From Gordius sp. MW1 (lineage: Eukaryota; Nematomorpha; Gordioida; Gordea; Gordiidae), in assembly GCA_964036665.1 (NCBI GenBank), contig OZ038530.1, positions 1,116,001-1,180,000 of the forward strand: a stretch of 64,000 bases of DNA, read 5' to 3'. Position numbers and translations under genes: made by a program. A model generated the notes under the pieces. The model was given only the letters and a program-made list of their open reading frames with translations. It was not told where the DNA came from and ran no database searches. Positions 47,433 through 61,258 of the stretch are shown here, piece by piece. Position 1 is the stretch's first letter, and the number at the start of each line of letters is the position of its first letter.

Positions 47433-50400
47433 GGACAACGGACGGACAACGGAAGGACATCAGACGGACAAGGGACGGACAACGGACGGACAACGGAAGG
47501 ACATCAGACGGACAACGGACGGACAACGGAAGGACATCAGATGGACAAGGGACGGACAACGGATGGACAACGGAAGGACATCAGACGGACAACGGACGGA
47601 CAACGGAAGGACAACAAAAGGACATCAGACGGACAACGGACGGACAACAAAAGGACATCAGACGGACAACGGACGGACAACGGAAGGACAACGGACGGAC
47701 AACGGAAGGACAACGGAAGGACAACGGGCGGACAACGAACGGACAACGAACGGACAACGGACGGACAACGGAAGGACAACGGACGGACAACGGAAGGACA
47801 ACGGAAGGACAACGGGCGGACAACGGACGGACGACGGAAGGACAACGGGCGGACATCAGACGGACAACGGACGGACAACGGAAGGACAACAAAAGGACAT
47901 CAGACGGACAACGAACGGACAACGAACGGACAACGAACGGACAACGAACGGACAACGAACGGACAACGGACAGACAACAAAAGGACATCAGACGGACAAC
48001 GGACGGACAACGAACGGACAACGGACGGACAACGGACGGACAACGGACGGACAACAAAATGACATCAGACGGACAACGGACGGACAACGGAAGGACAACG
48101 GAAGGACAACGGAAGGACAACGGAAGGACAACGGACGGACAACGGACGGACAACGGACGGACAACGGACGGACAACGGAAGGACAACGGAAGGACAACGG
48201 GCGGACAACGAACGGACAACAAACGGACAACGGACAGACAACAAAAGGACATCTGACGGACAACGGAAGGACAACGGACGGACAACGGACGGACAACGGA
48301 AGGACAACGGACGGACATCAGACGGACAACGGAAGGACAACGGACGGACAACGGACGGACAACGGAAGGACAACGGAAGGACAACGAACGGACAACGAAC
48401 GGACAACGGACAGACAACAAAAGGACATCTGACGGACAACGGAAGGACAACGGACGGACAACGGAAGGACAACGGAAGGACAACGGGCGGACAACGGACG
48501 GACAACGGAAGGACATCAGACGGACAACGAACGGACAACGGAAGGACAACAAAAGGACATCAGACGGACAACGAACGGACAACGGGCGGACAAAGGACGG
48601 ACAACGGACGGACAACGGACATACAACGGGCGGACAACGGACGGACAACGGAAGGACATCAGACGGACAACGGACGGACAACGGACGGACAACGGACGGA
48701 CAACGGACGGACAACGGGCGGACAACGAAAGGACAACGGACGGACAACGAACGGACAACGGGCGGACAACGGAAGGACAACGCAAGGACAACGGACGGAC
48801 AACGGACGGACAACAAAAGGACATCAAACGGACAACGGACGGACAACGGAAGGACAACAAAAGGACATCAGACGGACAACGAACGGACAACGAACGGACA
48901 ACGAACGGACAACGAACGGACAACGAACGGACAACGGATAGACAACAAAAGGACATCAGACGGACAACGGACGGACAACAAACGGACAACGGACGGACAA
49001 CGGACGGACAACAAAATGACATCAGACGCACAACGGACGGACAACGGAAGGACAACGGAAGGACAACGGAAGGACAACGGACGGACAACGGACAGACAAC
49101 GAACGGACAACGAACGGACAACGGACAGACAACAAAAGGACATCAGACGGACAACGGAAGGACAACGGACGGACAACGGACGGACAACGGAAGGACAACG
49201 GAAGGACAACGGGCGGACAACGAACGGACAACGAACGGACAACGGACAGACAACAAAAGGACATCTGACGGACAACGGAAGGAAAACGGACGGACAACGG
49301 ACGGACAACGGAAGGACAACGGACGGACAACGGACGGACAACGGAAGGACAACGGAAGGACAACGGAAGGACAACGGATGGACAACGGGCGGACAACGGA
49401 CGGACAACAAAATGACATCAGACGGACAACGGACGTACAACGGAAGGACAACGGAAGGACAACGGAAGGACAACGGAAGGACAACGGAAGGACAACGGGC
49501 GGACAACGGACGGACAACGGAAGGACATCAGACGGACAACGGACGGACAACGGAAGGACAACGGACGGACAACGGAAGGACAACGGAAGGACAACGGGCG
49601 GACAACGGACGGACAACGGAAGGACAACGGAATGACAACGGGCGGACAACGGACGGACAACGGAAGGACATCAGACGGACAACGGACGGACAACGGAAGG
49701 ACAACGGAAGGACAACGGAAGGACAACGGAAGGACAACGGACGGACAACGGACGGACAACGGACGGACAACGGAAGGACAACGGAAGGACAACGGGCGGA
49801 CAACGAACGGACAACAAACGGACAACAGACAGACAACAAAAGGACATCTGACGGACAACGGAAGGACAACGGGCGGACAACGGACGGACAACGGACGGAC
49901 AACGGAAGGACATCAGACGGACAAGGGACGGACAACGCACGGACAACGGAAGGACATCAGACGGACAACCGACGGACAACGAACGGACAACGGAAGCACA
50001 ACGGAATGACAACGGGCGGACAACGGACGGACAACGGAAGCACATCAGACGGACAACGGACGGACAACGGAAGGACAACAAACGGACAACGAACGGACAA
50101 CGAACGGACAACGGGCGGACAACGGAAGGACAACGGAAGGACAACGGACGGACAACGGACGGACAACAAAAGGACATCAAACGGACAACGGACGGACAAC
50201 GGAAGGACAACGGACGGACAACGGAAGGACAACGGAAGGACAACGGGCGGACAACGGACGGACAACGGACGGACAACGGGCGGACAACGAAAGGACAACG
50301 GACGGACAACGGACGGACAACGGACGGACAACGGACGGACAATGGGCGGACAACGGAAGGACAACGGGCGGACAACGGACGGACAACGGGCGGACAACGG

Positions 50401-50469
50401 GCGGACAACGGAAGGACAACGGAAGGACAACGGACGGACAACGGACGGACAACAAAAGGACATCAGACG
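47433..50469 (-). repeat. Satellite array G
   Basis: The span is 3,037 bp, or 276 units plus one base. The same remainder is found in D and I, because all three end at the same T junction. It begins like F and I and ends like D and I. Confidence 0.95.
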
Positions 50470-50906
50470 TCTGCAATTCAAAAAAAACATAGAATGTATT
50501 ATTTATAATAATTCTTTTTAAGTTTATAAGTAAGATAGTGATTTAATAATTCTAAAAGCATTTATTTATGTTTAGTTACCTATTGATATATTAAAGATAA
50601 TTTGTAACTTTCAAGATTGTAAATTTACGGTTCACAGATGTTAAAAAATGATGTCTATGAATAATTTCCACCTGATCTGTAAAAAAATTTAATTTCGCCA
50701 ATTTTATATTTTTTATTGACAAATTAAAATAATTTATTGAATTTCAATTTTAGCCTAAGCCTATTATTAATATAATTTATGACTTCATGGTGGAACCTCA
50801 GTTCATGTTCATGCTTCCTTCAATCAAAACTCTCCGGGGGGGGGGGGTATTTGAAACTCCCCGGGGAGGTATTACCCCCCCGGGCTCCCCCCTGAAAGAA
50901 ACCCTG
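50470..50906 (-). mobile_element. T2, truncated 5' end of the hAT-like element
   Basis: This 437-bp copy has the same satellite junction as T1 (CATCAGACG, then TCTGCAATTC), a G12 tract at 50836-50847, the terminal repeat at 50892-50906 and the CAACGGGC flank after it. It lies 8,075 bp from T1. Confidence 0.9.
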
Positions 50907-52321
50907 CAACGGGCGGACAACGGACGGACAACGGACGGACAACGGACGGACAACGGACGGACAACGGACATACAACGGGCGGACAACGTGCGGACAACGG
51001 AAGGACAACGGGCGGACAACGGACGGACAACGGAAGGACATCAGACGGACAACGGACGGACAACGGAAGGACAACAAAAGGACATCAGACGGACAACGAA
51101 CGGACAACGAACGGACAACGAACGGACAACGAACGGACAACGAACGGACAACGGACAGACAACAAAAGGACATCACACGGTCAACGGACGTACAACGAAC
51201 GGACAACGGGCGGACAACGGACGGACAACGGACGGACAACGAACGGACAACGAACGGACAACGGAAGGACAGGGAAGGACAACGGACGGACAACGGGCGG
51301 ACTACGGAAGGACAACGGGCGGACAACAAAAGGACATCAGACGGACAACGGACGGACAACGAACGGACAACGGACGGACAACGGGCGGACAACAAAAGGA
51401 CATCAGACGGACAACGGACGGACAACGGGCGGACAAAGGACGGACAACGGACGGACAACGGACATACAACGGGCGGACAACGGACGGACAACGGAAGGAC
51501 ATCAGACGGACAACGGACGGACAACGGAAGGACAACAAAAGTACATCAGACGGACAACGAACGGACAACGAAAGGACAACGAACGGACAACGAACGGACA
51601 ACGAACGGACAACGGACGGACAACAAAAGGACATCAGACGGACAAGGGACGGACAACGGACGGACAACGGACGGACAACAAAAGGACATCAGACGGACAA
51701 CGGACGGACAACGGAAGGACAACGGACGGACAACGGAAGGACAACGGACGGACAACGGACGGACAACGGACGGACAACGGACGGACAACGGACGGACAAC
51801 GGAAGGACATCAGACGGACAACGGACGGACAACGGAAGGACAACGGAAGGACAACGGGCGGACAACGGACGGACAACGGACGGACAACGGAAGGACATCA
51901 GACGGACAAGGGACGGACAACGGACGGACAACGGAAGGACATCAGACGGACAAGGGACGGACAACGGATGGACAACGGAAGGACATCAGACGGACAACGG
52001 ACGGACAACGGAAGGACAACAAAAGGACATCAGACGGACAACGGACGGACAACGGACGGACAACGGAAGGACAACGGACGGACAACGGAAGGACAACGGA
52101 CGGACAACGGAAGGACAACGGACGGACAACGGAAGGACAACGGGCGGACAACGGACGGACAACGGACGGACAACGGAAGGACATCAGACGGACAACGGAC
52201 GGACAACGGAAGGACAACGGAAGAACAACGGAAGGACAACGAACGGACAACGAACGGACAAAGGACGGACAACGGACGGACAACAGACGGACAACGGGCG
52301 GACAACGGACGGACAACGGAC
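50907..52321 (-). repeat. Satellite array H
   Basis: The span is 1,415 bp. It repeats E with two units fewer near 51200, and keeps the GGACATACAAC, GGTCAACGG and GGACAGGGAAGG markers. Confidence 0.95.
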
Positions 52322-52891
52322 GTAGCCAGCGGACGGCCAAAAAGTCATATTATCAACAGAATACTCTCACGGATTCAAACTTGTTGCCTCCTGACGGACA
52401 ACGGACGGTCCGTCGTCCCTCCGTTGTCCGTCCGTCCTCCCTCCGTCGTCTCTCCGTCGTCCGTCCGTCGTCCCTCCGTCGTCCGTCCGTCGTCCCTCCG
52501 TGCTATGCAATTTATTAAATTTTTTTTATCAAAAAATATTTTTTTCGACCTCAAATTTTTTTCCATTTTTTTGTTCAACCATATAGGCCTCATGAAAATT
52601 TTTGATATCAGAAGTGAATTCCGTAAAAAAAATTTTTTTGATCAGAAAATATTTTTTTGACCTCAAAATTTTTTCAATTTTTTTGTAACACCATATAGGC
52701 CTCATGAAAATTTTCGATATCAGAGGTGAATTCCGAAAAAAAAAAATTTTTCGACTTGAAAATTTTTTAAATTTTTTTGTTCAACCATATAGGCTTCGTG
52801 AAAATTTCAGCGGACGGCTAAAAAGTCATATTATCAATGTTATTAACAAGAACAGAATACTCTCCGGGATTCAAACTTGTAGCCTCCTGAT
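52322..52891 (-). repeat. S6, complete 570-bp spacer element
   Basis: It is like S4 and S5 and reads TATCAACAGAATACT in R2. It separates arrays H and I. Confidence 0.93.
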
Positions 52892-55800
52892 GGACAACGG
52901 ACGGACAACGGAAGGACATCAGACGGACAAGGGACGGACAACGGACGGACAACGGAAGGACATCAGACGGACAACGGACGGACAACGGAAGGACATCAGA
53001 TGGACAAGGGACGGACAACGGATGGACAACGGAAGGACATCAGACGGACAACGGACGGACAACGGAAGGACAACAAAAGGACATCAGACGGACAACGGAC
53101 GGACAACAAAAGGACATCAGACGGACAACGGACGGACAACGGAAGGACAACGGACGGACAACGGAAGGACAACGGAAGGACAACGGGCGGACAACGAACG
53201 GACAACGAACGGACAACGGACGGACAACGGAAGGACAACGGACGGACAACGGAAGGACAACGGAAGGACAACGGGCGGACAACGGACGGACGACGGAAGG
53301 ACAACGGGCGGACATCAGACGGACAACGGACGGACAACGGAAGGACAACAAAAGGACATCAGACGGACAACGAACGGACAACGAACGGACAACGAACGGA
53401 CAACGAACGGACAACGAACGGACAACGGACAGACAACAAAAGGACATCAGACGGACAACGGACGGACAACGAACGGACAACGGACGGACAACGGACGGAC
53501 AACGGACGGACAACAAAATGACATCAGACGGACAACGGACGGACAACGGAAGGACAACGGAAGGACAACGGAAGGACAACGGAAGGACAACGGACGGACA
53601 ACGGACGGACAACGGACGGACAACGGACGGACAACGGAAGGACAACGGAAGGACAACGGGCGGACAACGAACGGACAACAAACGGACAACGGACAGACAA
53701 CAAAAGGACATCTGACGGACAACGGAAGGACAACGGACGGACAACGGACGGACAACGGAAGGACAACGGACGGACATCAGACGGACAACGGAAGGACAAC
53801 GGACGGACAACGGACGGACAACGGAAGGACAACGGAAGGACAACGAACGGACAACGAACGGACAACGGACAGACAACAAAAGGACATCTGACGGACAACG
53901 GAAGGACAACGGACGGACAACGGAAGGACAACGGAAGGACAACGGGCGGACAACGGACGGACAACGGAAGGACATCAGACGGACAACGAACGGACAACGG
54001 AAGGACAACAAAAGGACATCAGACGGACAACGAACGGACAACGGGCGGACAAAGGACGGACAACGGACGGACAACGGACATACAACGGGCGGACAACGGA
54101 CGGACAACGGAAGGACATCAGACGGACAACGGACGGACAACGGACGGACAACGGACGGACAACGGACGGACAACGGGCGGACAACGAAAGGACAACGGAC
54201 GGACAACGAACGGACAACGGGCGGACAACGGAAGGACAACGCAAGGACAACGGACGGACAACGGACGGACAACGGACGGACAACAAAAGGACATCAAACG
54301 GACAACGGACGGACAACGGAAGGACAACAAAAGGACATCAGACGGACAACGAACGGACAACGAACGGACAACGAACGGACAACGAACGGACAACGAACGG
54401 ACAACGGATAGACAACAAAAGGACATCAGACGGACAACGGACGGACAACAAACGGACAACGGACGGACAACGGACGGACAACAAAATGACATCAGACGCA
54501 CAACGGACGGACAACGGAAGGACAACGGAAGGACAACGGAAGGACAACGGACGGACAACGGACAGACAACGAACGGACAACGAACGGACAACGGACAGAC
54601 AACAAAAGGACATCAGACGGACAACGGAAGGACAACGGACGGACAACGGACGGACAACGGAAGGACAACGGAAGGACAACGGGCGGACAACGAACGGACA
54701 ACGAACGGACAACGGACAGACAACAAAAGGACATCTGACGGACAACGGAAGGAAAACGGACGGACAACGGACGGACAACGGAAGGACAACGGACGGACAA
54801 CGGACGGACAACGGAAGGACAACGGAAGGACAACGGAAGGACAACGGATGGACAACGGGCGGACAACGGACGGACAACAAAATGACATCAGACGGACAAC
54901 GGACGTACAACGGAAGGACAACGGAAGGACAACGGAAGGACAACGGAAGGACAACGGAAGGACAACGGGCGGACAACGGACGGACAACGGAAGGACATCA
55001 GACGGACAACGGACGGACAACGGAAGGACAACGGACGGACAACGGAAGGACAACGGAAGGACAACGGGCGGACAACGGACGGACAACGGAAGGACAACGG
55101 AATGACAACGGGCGGACAACGGACGGACAACGGAAGGACATCAGACGGACAACGGACGGACAACGGAAGGACAACAAAAGGACATCAGACGGACAACGAA
55201 CGGACAACGAACGGACAACGAACGGACAACGGAAGGACAACGGGCGGACAACGGACGGACAACGGACGGACAACGGACGGACAACGGACGGACAACGGGC
55301 GGACAACGAAAGGACAACAGACGGACAACGGACGGACAACGGATGGACAACGGACGGACAATGGGCGGACAACGGAAGGACAACGGGCGGACAACGGACG
55401 GACAACGGGCGGACAACGGGCGGACAACGGAGTGACAACGGAAGGACAACGGACGGACAACGGACGGACAACAAAAGGACATCAGACGGACAACGGACGG
55501 ACAACGGAAGGACAACGGAAGGACAACGGAAGGACAACGGGCGGACAACGGACGGACAACGGACGGACAACGGGCGGACAACGGAAGGACAACGGGCGGA
55601 CAACGGACGGACAACGAAAGGACAACGGACGGACAACGGACGGACAACGGACGGACAACGGACGGACAATGGGCGGACAACGGAAGGACAACGGGCGGAC
55701 AACGGGCGGACAACGGAAGGACAACGGAAGGACAACGGAAGGACAACGGGCGGACAACGGACGGACAACGGAAGCACATCAGACGGACAACGGACGGACA

Positions 55801-56654
55801 ACGGAAGGACAACAAACGGACAACGAACGGACAACGAACGGACAACGGGCGGACAACGGAAGGACAACGGAAGGACAACGGACGGACAACGGACGGACAA
55901 CAAAAGGACATCAAACGGACAACGGACGGACAACGGAAGGACAACGGACGGACAACGGAAGGACAACGGAAGGACAACGGGCGGACAACGGACGGACAAC
56001 GGACGGACAACGGGCGGACAACGAAAGAACAACGGACGGACAACGGACGGACAACGGACGGACAACGGACGGACAATGGGCGGACAACGGAAGGACATCA
56101 GACGGACAAGGGACGGACAACGCACGGACAACGGAAGGACATCAGACGGACAACCGACGGACAACGAACGGACAACGGAAGCACAACGGAATGACAACGG
56201 GCGGACAACGGACGGACAACGGAAGCACATCAGACGGACAACGGACGGACAACGGAAGGACAACAAACGGACAACGAACGGACAACGAACGGACAACGGG
56301 CGGACAACGGAAGGACAACGGAAGGACAACGGACGGACAACGGACGGACAACAAAAGGACATCAAACGGACAACGGACGGACAACGGAAGGACAACGGAC
56401 GGACAACGGAAGGACAACGGAAGGACAACGGGCGGACAACGGACGGACAACGGACGGACAACGGGCGGACAACGAAAGGACAACGGACGGACAACGGACG
56501 GACAACGGACGGACAACGGACGGACAATGGGCGGACAACGGAAGGACAACGGGCGGACAACGGACGGACAACGGGCGGACAACGGGCGGACAACGGAAGG
56601 ACAACGGAAGGACAACGGACGGACAACGGACGGACAACAAAAGGACATCAGACG
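52892..56654 (-). repeat. Satellite array I
   Basis: The span is 3,763 bp, or 342 units plus one base, which is 66 units longer than G. The first ~2.2 kb follows G with one extra unit near 54265. The extra material lies around 55150-56100 and resembles part of D (GGAGTGACAACGG at about 55430 against 40499), so I looks like a mosaic of G-like and D-like blocks. Confidence 0.94.
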
Positions 56655-57092
56655 TCTGCAATTCAAAAAAAACATAGAATGTATTATTTATAATAATTCT
56701 TTTTAAGTTTATAAGTAAGATAGTGATTTAATAATTCTAAAAGCATTTATTTATGTTTAGTTACCTATTGATATATTAAAGATAATTTGTAACTTTCAAG
56801 ATTGTAAATTTACGGTTCACAGATGTTAAAAAATGATGTCTATGAATAATTTCCACCTGATCTGTAAAAAAATTTAATTTCGCCAATTTTATATTTTTTA
56901 TTGACAAATTAAAATAATTTATTGAATTTCAATTTTAGCCTAAGCCTATTATTAATATAATTTATGACTTCATGGTGGAACCTCAGTTCATGTTCATGCT
57001 TCCTTCAATCAAAACTCTCCGGGGGGGGGGGGGTATTTGAAACTCCCCGGGGAGGTATTACCCCCCCGGGCTCCCCCCTGAAAGAAACCCTG
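56655..57092 (-). mobile_element. T3, truncated 5' end of the hAT-like element
   Basis: This 438-bp copy has the same breakpoint as T1 and T2 but a G13 tract (57021-57033), like the full-length element. The terminal repeat is 57078-57092, followed by CAACGGGC. Confidence 0.9.
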
Positions 57093-58606
57093 CAACGGGC
57101 GGACAACGGACGGACAACGGACGGACAACGGACGGACAACGGACGGACAACGGACATACAACGGGCGGACAACGTGCGGACAACGGAAGGACAACGGGCG
57201 GACAACGGACGGACAACGGAAGGACATCAGACGGACAACGGACGGACAACGGAAGGACAACAAAAGGACATCAGACGGACAACGAACGGACAACGAACGG
57301 ACAACGAACGGACAACGAACGGACAACGGACAGACAACAAAAGGACATCACACGGTCAACGGACGTACAACGAACGGACAACGGGCGGACAACGGACGGA
57401 CAACGGACGGACAACGAACGGACAACGAACGGACAACGGAAGGACAGGGAAGGACAACGGACGGACAACGGGCGGACTACGGAAGGACAACGGGCGGACA
57501 ACAAAAGGACATCAGACGGACAACGGACGGACAACGAACGGACAACGGACGGACAACGGGCGGACAACAAAAGGACATCAGACGGACAACGGACGGACAA
57601 CGGGCGGACAAAGGACGGACAACGGACGGACAACGGACATACAACGGGCGGACAACGGACGGACAACGGAAGGACATCAGACGGACAACGGACGGACAAC
57701 GGAAGGACAACAAAAGTACATCAGACGGACAACGAACGGACAACGAAAGGACAACGAACGGACAACGAACGGACAACGAACGGACAACGGACGGACAACA
57801 AAAGGACATCAGACGGACAAGGGACGGACAACGGACGGACAACGGACGGACAACAAAAGGACATCAGACGGACAACGGACGGACAACGGAAGGACAACGG
57901 ACGGACAACGGAAGGACAACGGACGGACAACGGACGGACAACGGACGGACAACGGACGGACAACGGACGGACAACGGAAGGACATCAGACGGACAACGGA
58001 CGGACAACGGAAGGACAACGGAAGGACAACGGGCGGACAACGGACGGACAACGGACGGACAACGGAAGGACATCAGACGGACAAGGGACGGACAACGGAC
58101 GGACAACGGAAGGACATCAGACGGACAAGGGACGGACAACGGATGGACAACGGAAGGACATCAGACGGACAACGGACGGACAACGGAAGGACAACAAAAG
58201 GACATCAGACGGACAACGGACGGACAACGGACGGACAACGGAAGGACAACGGACGGACAACGGAAGGACAACGGACGGACAACGGAAGGACAACGGACGG
58301 ACAACGGAAGGACAACGGGCGGACAACGGACGGACAACGGAAGGACAACAAAAGGACATCAGACGGACAACGAACGGACAACGAACGGACAACGAACGGA
58401 CAACGAACGGACAACGAACGGACAACGGACAGACAACAAAAGGACATCAGACGGACAACGGACGGACAACGAACGGACAACGGACGGACAACGGACGGAC
58501 AACGGACGGACAACAAAATGACATCAGACGGACAACGGACGGACAACGGAAGGACAACGGAAGGACAACGGAAGGACAACGGAAGGACAACGGACGGACA
58601 ACGGGC
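57093..58606 (-). repeat. Satellite array J
   Basis: The span is 1,514 bp. It is nearly identical to array L but one unit longer. It differs from E and H at its end, where a block with ATGACATCAGACGG units leads to GGACAACGGGCGTAGCC. Confidence 0.95.
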
Positions 58607-59176
58607 GTAGCCAGCGGACGGCCAAAAAGTCATATTATCAAAAGAATACTCTCACGGATTCAAACTTGTTGCCTCCTGACGGACAACGGACGGTCCGTCG
58701 TCCCTCCGTTGTCCGTCCGTCCTCCCTCCGTCGTCTCTCCGTCGTCCGTCCGTCGTCCCTCCGTCGTCCGTCCGTCGTCCCTCCGTGCTATGCAATTTAT
58801 TAAATTTTTTTTATCAAAAAATATTTTTTTCGACCTCAAATTTTTTTCCATTTTTTTGTTCAACCATATAGGCCTCATGAAAATTTTTGATATCAGAAGT
58901 GAATTCCGTAAAAAAAATTTTTTTGATCAGAAAATATTTTTTTGACCTCAAAATTTTTTCAATTTTTTTGTAACACCATATAGGCCTCATGAAAATTTTC
59001 GATATCAGAGGTGAATTCCGAAAAAAAAAAATTTTTCGACTTGAAAATTTTTTAAATTTTTTTGTTCAACCATATAGGCTTCGTGAAAATTTCAGCGGAC
59101 GGCTAAAAAGTCATATTATCAATGTTATTAACAAGAACAGAATACTCTCCGGGATTCAAACTTGTAGCCTCCTGAT
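58607..59176 (-). repeat. S7, complete 570-bp spacer element
   Basis: It is like S4-S6 except that R2 reads TATCAAAAGAATACT. S8 shares this substitution, and the other copies lack it. Confidence 0.93.
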
Positions 59177-60368
59177 GGACAACGGACGGACAACGGAAGG
59201 ACATCAGACGGACAAGGGACGGACAACGGACGGACAACGGAAGGACATCAGACGGACAACGGACGGACAACGGAAGGACATCAGATGGACAAGGGACGGA
59301 CAACGGATGGACAACGGAAGGACATCAGACGGACAACGGACGGACAACGGAAGGACAACAAAAGGACATCAGACGGACAACGGACGGACAACAAAAGGAC
59401 ATCAGACGGACAACGGACGGACAACGGAAGGACAACGGACGGACAACGGAAGGACAACGGAAGGACAACGGGCGGACAACGAACGGACAACGAACGGACA
59501 ACGGACGGACAACGGAAGGACAACGGACGGACAACGGAAGGACAACGGAAGGACAACGGGCGGACAACGGACGGACGACGGAAGGACAACGGGCGGACAT
59601 CAGACGGACAACGGACGGACAACGGAAGGACAACAAAAGGACATCAGACGGACAACGAACGGACAACGAACGGACAACGAACGGACAACGAACGGACAAC
59701 GAACGGACAACGGACAGACAACAAAAGGACATCAGACGGACAACGGACGGACAACGAACGGACAACGGACGGACAACGGACGGACAACGGACGGACAACA
59801 AAATGACATCAGACGGACAACGGACGGACAACGGAAGGACAACGGAAGGACAACGGAAGGACAACGGAAGGACAACGGACGGACAACGGACGGACAACGG
59901 ACGGACAACGGACGGACAACGGAAGGACAACGGAAGGACAACGGGCGGACAACGAACGGACAACAAACGGACAACGGACAGACAACAAAAGGACATCTGA
60001 CGGACAACGGAAGGACAACGGACGGACAACGGACGGACAACGGAAGGACAACGGACGGACATCAGACGGACAACGGAAGGACAACGGACGGACAACGGAC
60101 GGACAACGGAAGGACAACGGAAGGACAACGAACGGACAACGAACGGACAACGGACAGACAACAAAAGGACATCTGACGGACAACGGAAGGACAACGGACG
60201 GACAACGGAAGGACAACGGAAGGACAACGGGCGGACAACGGACGGACAACGGAAGGACATCAGACGGACAACGAACGGACAACGGAAGGACAACAAAAGG
60301 ACATCAGACGGACAACGAACGGACAACGAACGGACAACGAACGGACGGACAACGGACGGACAACGGGC
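59177..60368 (-). repeat. Satellite array K, interrupted by the hAT insertion
   Basis: The span is 1,192 bp, or 108 units plus 4 bp. The extra 4 bp is a 15-bp unit near 60345 (GAACGGACGGACAACGG), just before the transposon. The final 8 bp, CAACGGGC (60361-60368), are the left target-site duplication. Confidence 0.94.
60361..60368. repeat. Left target-site duplication, CAACGGGC
   Basis: These 8 bp of satellite (the GCCCG-type unit) repeat exactly at the other side of the element. Because the target is itself repetitive, part of the match could arise by chance. The in-register restoration of the array supports a true duplication. Confidence 0.85.
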
Positions 60369-60383
60369 CAGGGTTTCTTTCAG
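60369..60383 (+). repeat. Terminal inverted repeat of hAT, 3' end of transposase side
   Basis: CAGGGTTTCTTTCAG. The inner flank continues ATGCTCC, a G6 run, TATTTTCAACTTCC and a G7 run. The opposite end has a similar G-rich order, giving an imperfect terminal repeat of roughly 40-55 bp. Confidence 0.9.
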
Positions 60384-60561
60384 AAAAAATGCTCCGGGGG
60401 GTATTTTCAACTTCCGGGGGGGTAAAAATTTTTTTAATTGCTAAACCATTTTGTATAATATTTACTAATTTTTATTGGTGATATAAGTGATATATAAATT
60501 GATACATACACGCATAATCATTAAATAAATACATGTAATATTTTAACGGGCAAGTGTTCTT

Positions 60562-60768
60562 TTAAGAAAGTAACCGAATACTTCTTTGTTTTTTAAAGGC
60601 GTACTCCTTCATCGCCATATCTAGATATTCTTCAGTAGGAAGGTCAGCCCCTTCTATAGATATTCTCATACAGTGGTCTAAAGATATCTCCCCTAGCCTG
60701 TTTCTTAATGCAACCATAATTCGGTTCATTGCACTAAAGTAAGGGATAAAACAAGAGTTTTTCTTAAT
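60562..60768 (-). pseudogene. hAT transposase C-terminal (dimerisation) fragment
   Basis: Read on the minus strand from 60738 to the stop at 60562-60564, this frame encodes FSAMNRIMVALRNRL, then MRISIEGADLP, and ends AMKEYAFKKQRSIRLLS. It matches the pattern of the hAT C-terminal dimerisation region (an FSA..RI...RNRL core, then L.R.SIEGP and a basic tail), as seen in ZMYM/ZNF862-like hAT relatives. The upstream residues (IKKNSCFIPY) do not fit the family's usual ERSFS entry, and a stop precedes them at 60769-60771. TTTATCCCTTACTTTAG ending at 60734 looks like a splice acceptor, so the true exon may begin at 60733. The central catalytic region is missing. Confidence 0.72.
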
Positions 60769-60769
60769 T

Positions 60770-60890
60770 CAGTCCCATCTTTACCTATTACAAACAAACA
60801 TATTCATGCCTTATTTATTATTTTATATAAACACAAATACCCATAGTATTCCCCAAACATATCTTCTCGCCTATTTCTAAATCAAAATCA
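60770..60890. other. AT-rich interior of the hAT element
   Basis: This stretch has no sustained frame. A minus-strand stretch near 60829-60880 (GEKICLGNTMGICVYIK) faintly resembles the GED...KDGIYIY peptide encoded by the neighbouring duplicated segment and may be a third, decayed copy. Confidence 0.35.
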
Positions 60891-61258
60891 AATAGATAAA
60901 AAAGATATTTTATCTATATCAGAATTTAAATGCATGACAGATAATTATCATTAGTTATAAACATTATTTTGTGTGTATAAATGTAAATACCATCTTTTTT
61001 ATTTTGACAATCTATGGAATAAACCAGTTTCTCCACAGAATTATCCTCACCTTTTCATAATACATAATTGATTAGACAAAAAAGATCTTTTTTATATGCT
61101 TGCAAGCAAATTATAATTAGTTAATATACATTTAAAATGACCAATATTTTGTTAGTAATATAAATATAAATACCATCCTTTTCATTATAACATTGAATGG
61201 AACAAACCAGAGTTTTTTCTACAGAACAATTATTCATATCTTCACCTGTTGCATAATT
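60891..61258 (-). repeat. Diverged tandem duplication inside the hAT element
   Basis: About 60891-61070 and 61071-61258 are two diverged copies with an offset of 180-195 bp. On the minus strand they read GEDNSVEKLVYSIDCQNKKD then GIYIYTHK, and GEDMNNCSVEKTLVCSIQC then YNEKDGIYIY. Each copy begins with a splice-donor-like sequence: CAG/GTGAAG at 61246/61245 and AAG/GTGAGG at 61051/61050. This could be a duplicated exon end or intron start. Only the right-hand copy is in frame with the start codon. Confidence 0.65.

Larger units (their letters stand above)
43341..48528 (-). repeat. Tandem duplication of a 2,594-bp module (array-S-array)
   Basis: About 43341-45934, containing S4, is repeated at about 45935-48528, containing S5. 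The offset is 2,594 bp, equal to S (570) plus array F (2,024, exactly 184 units). The marker ACAAAAGTACATC lies at 43482 and 46076. The copies look almost identical and diverge only where F meets its repeat (45935 against 48529). This is a recent unequal exchange between neighbouring S modules. Confidence 0.85.
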
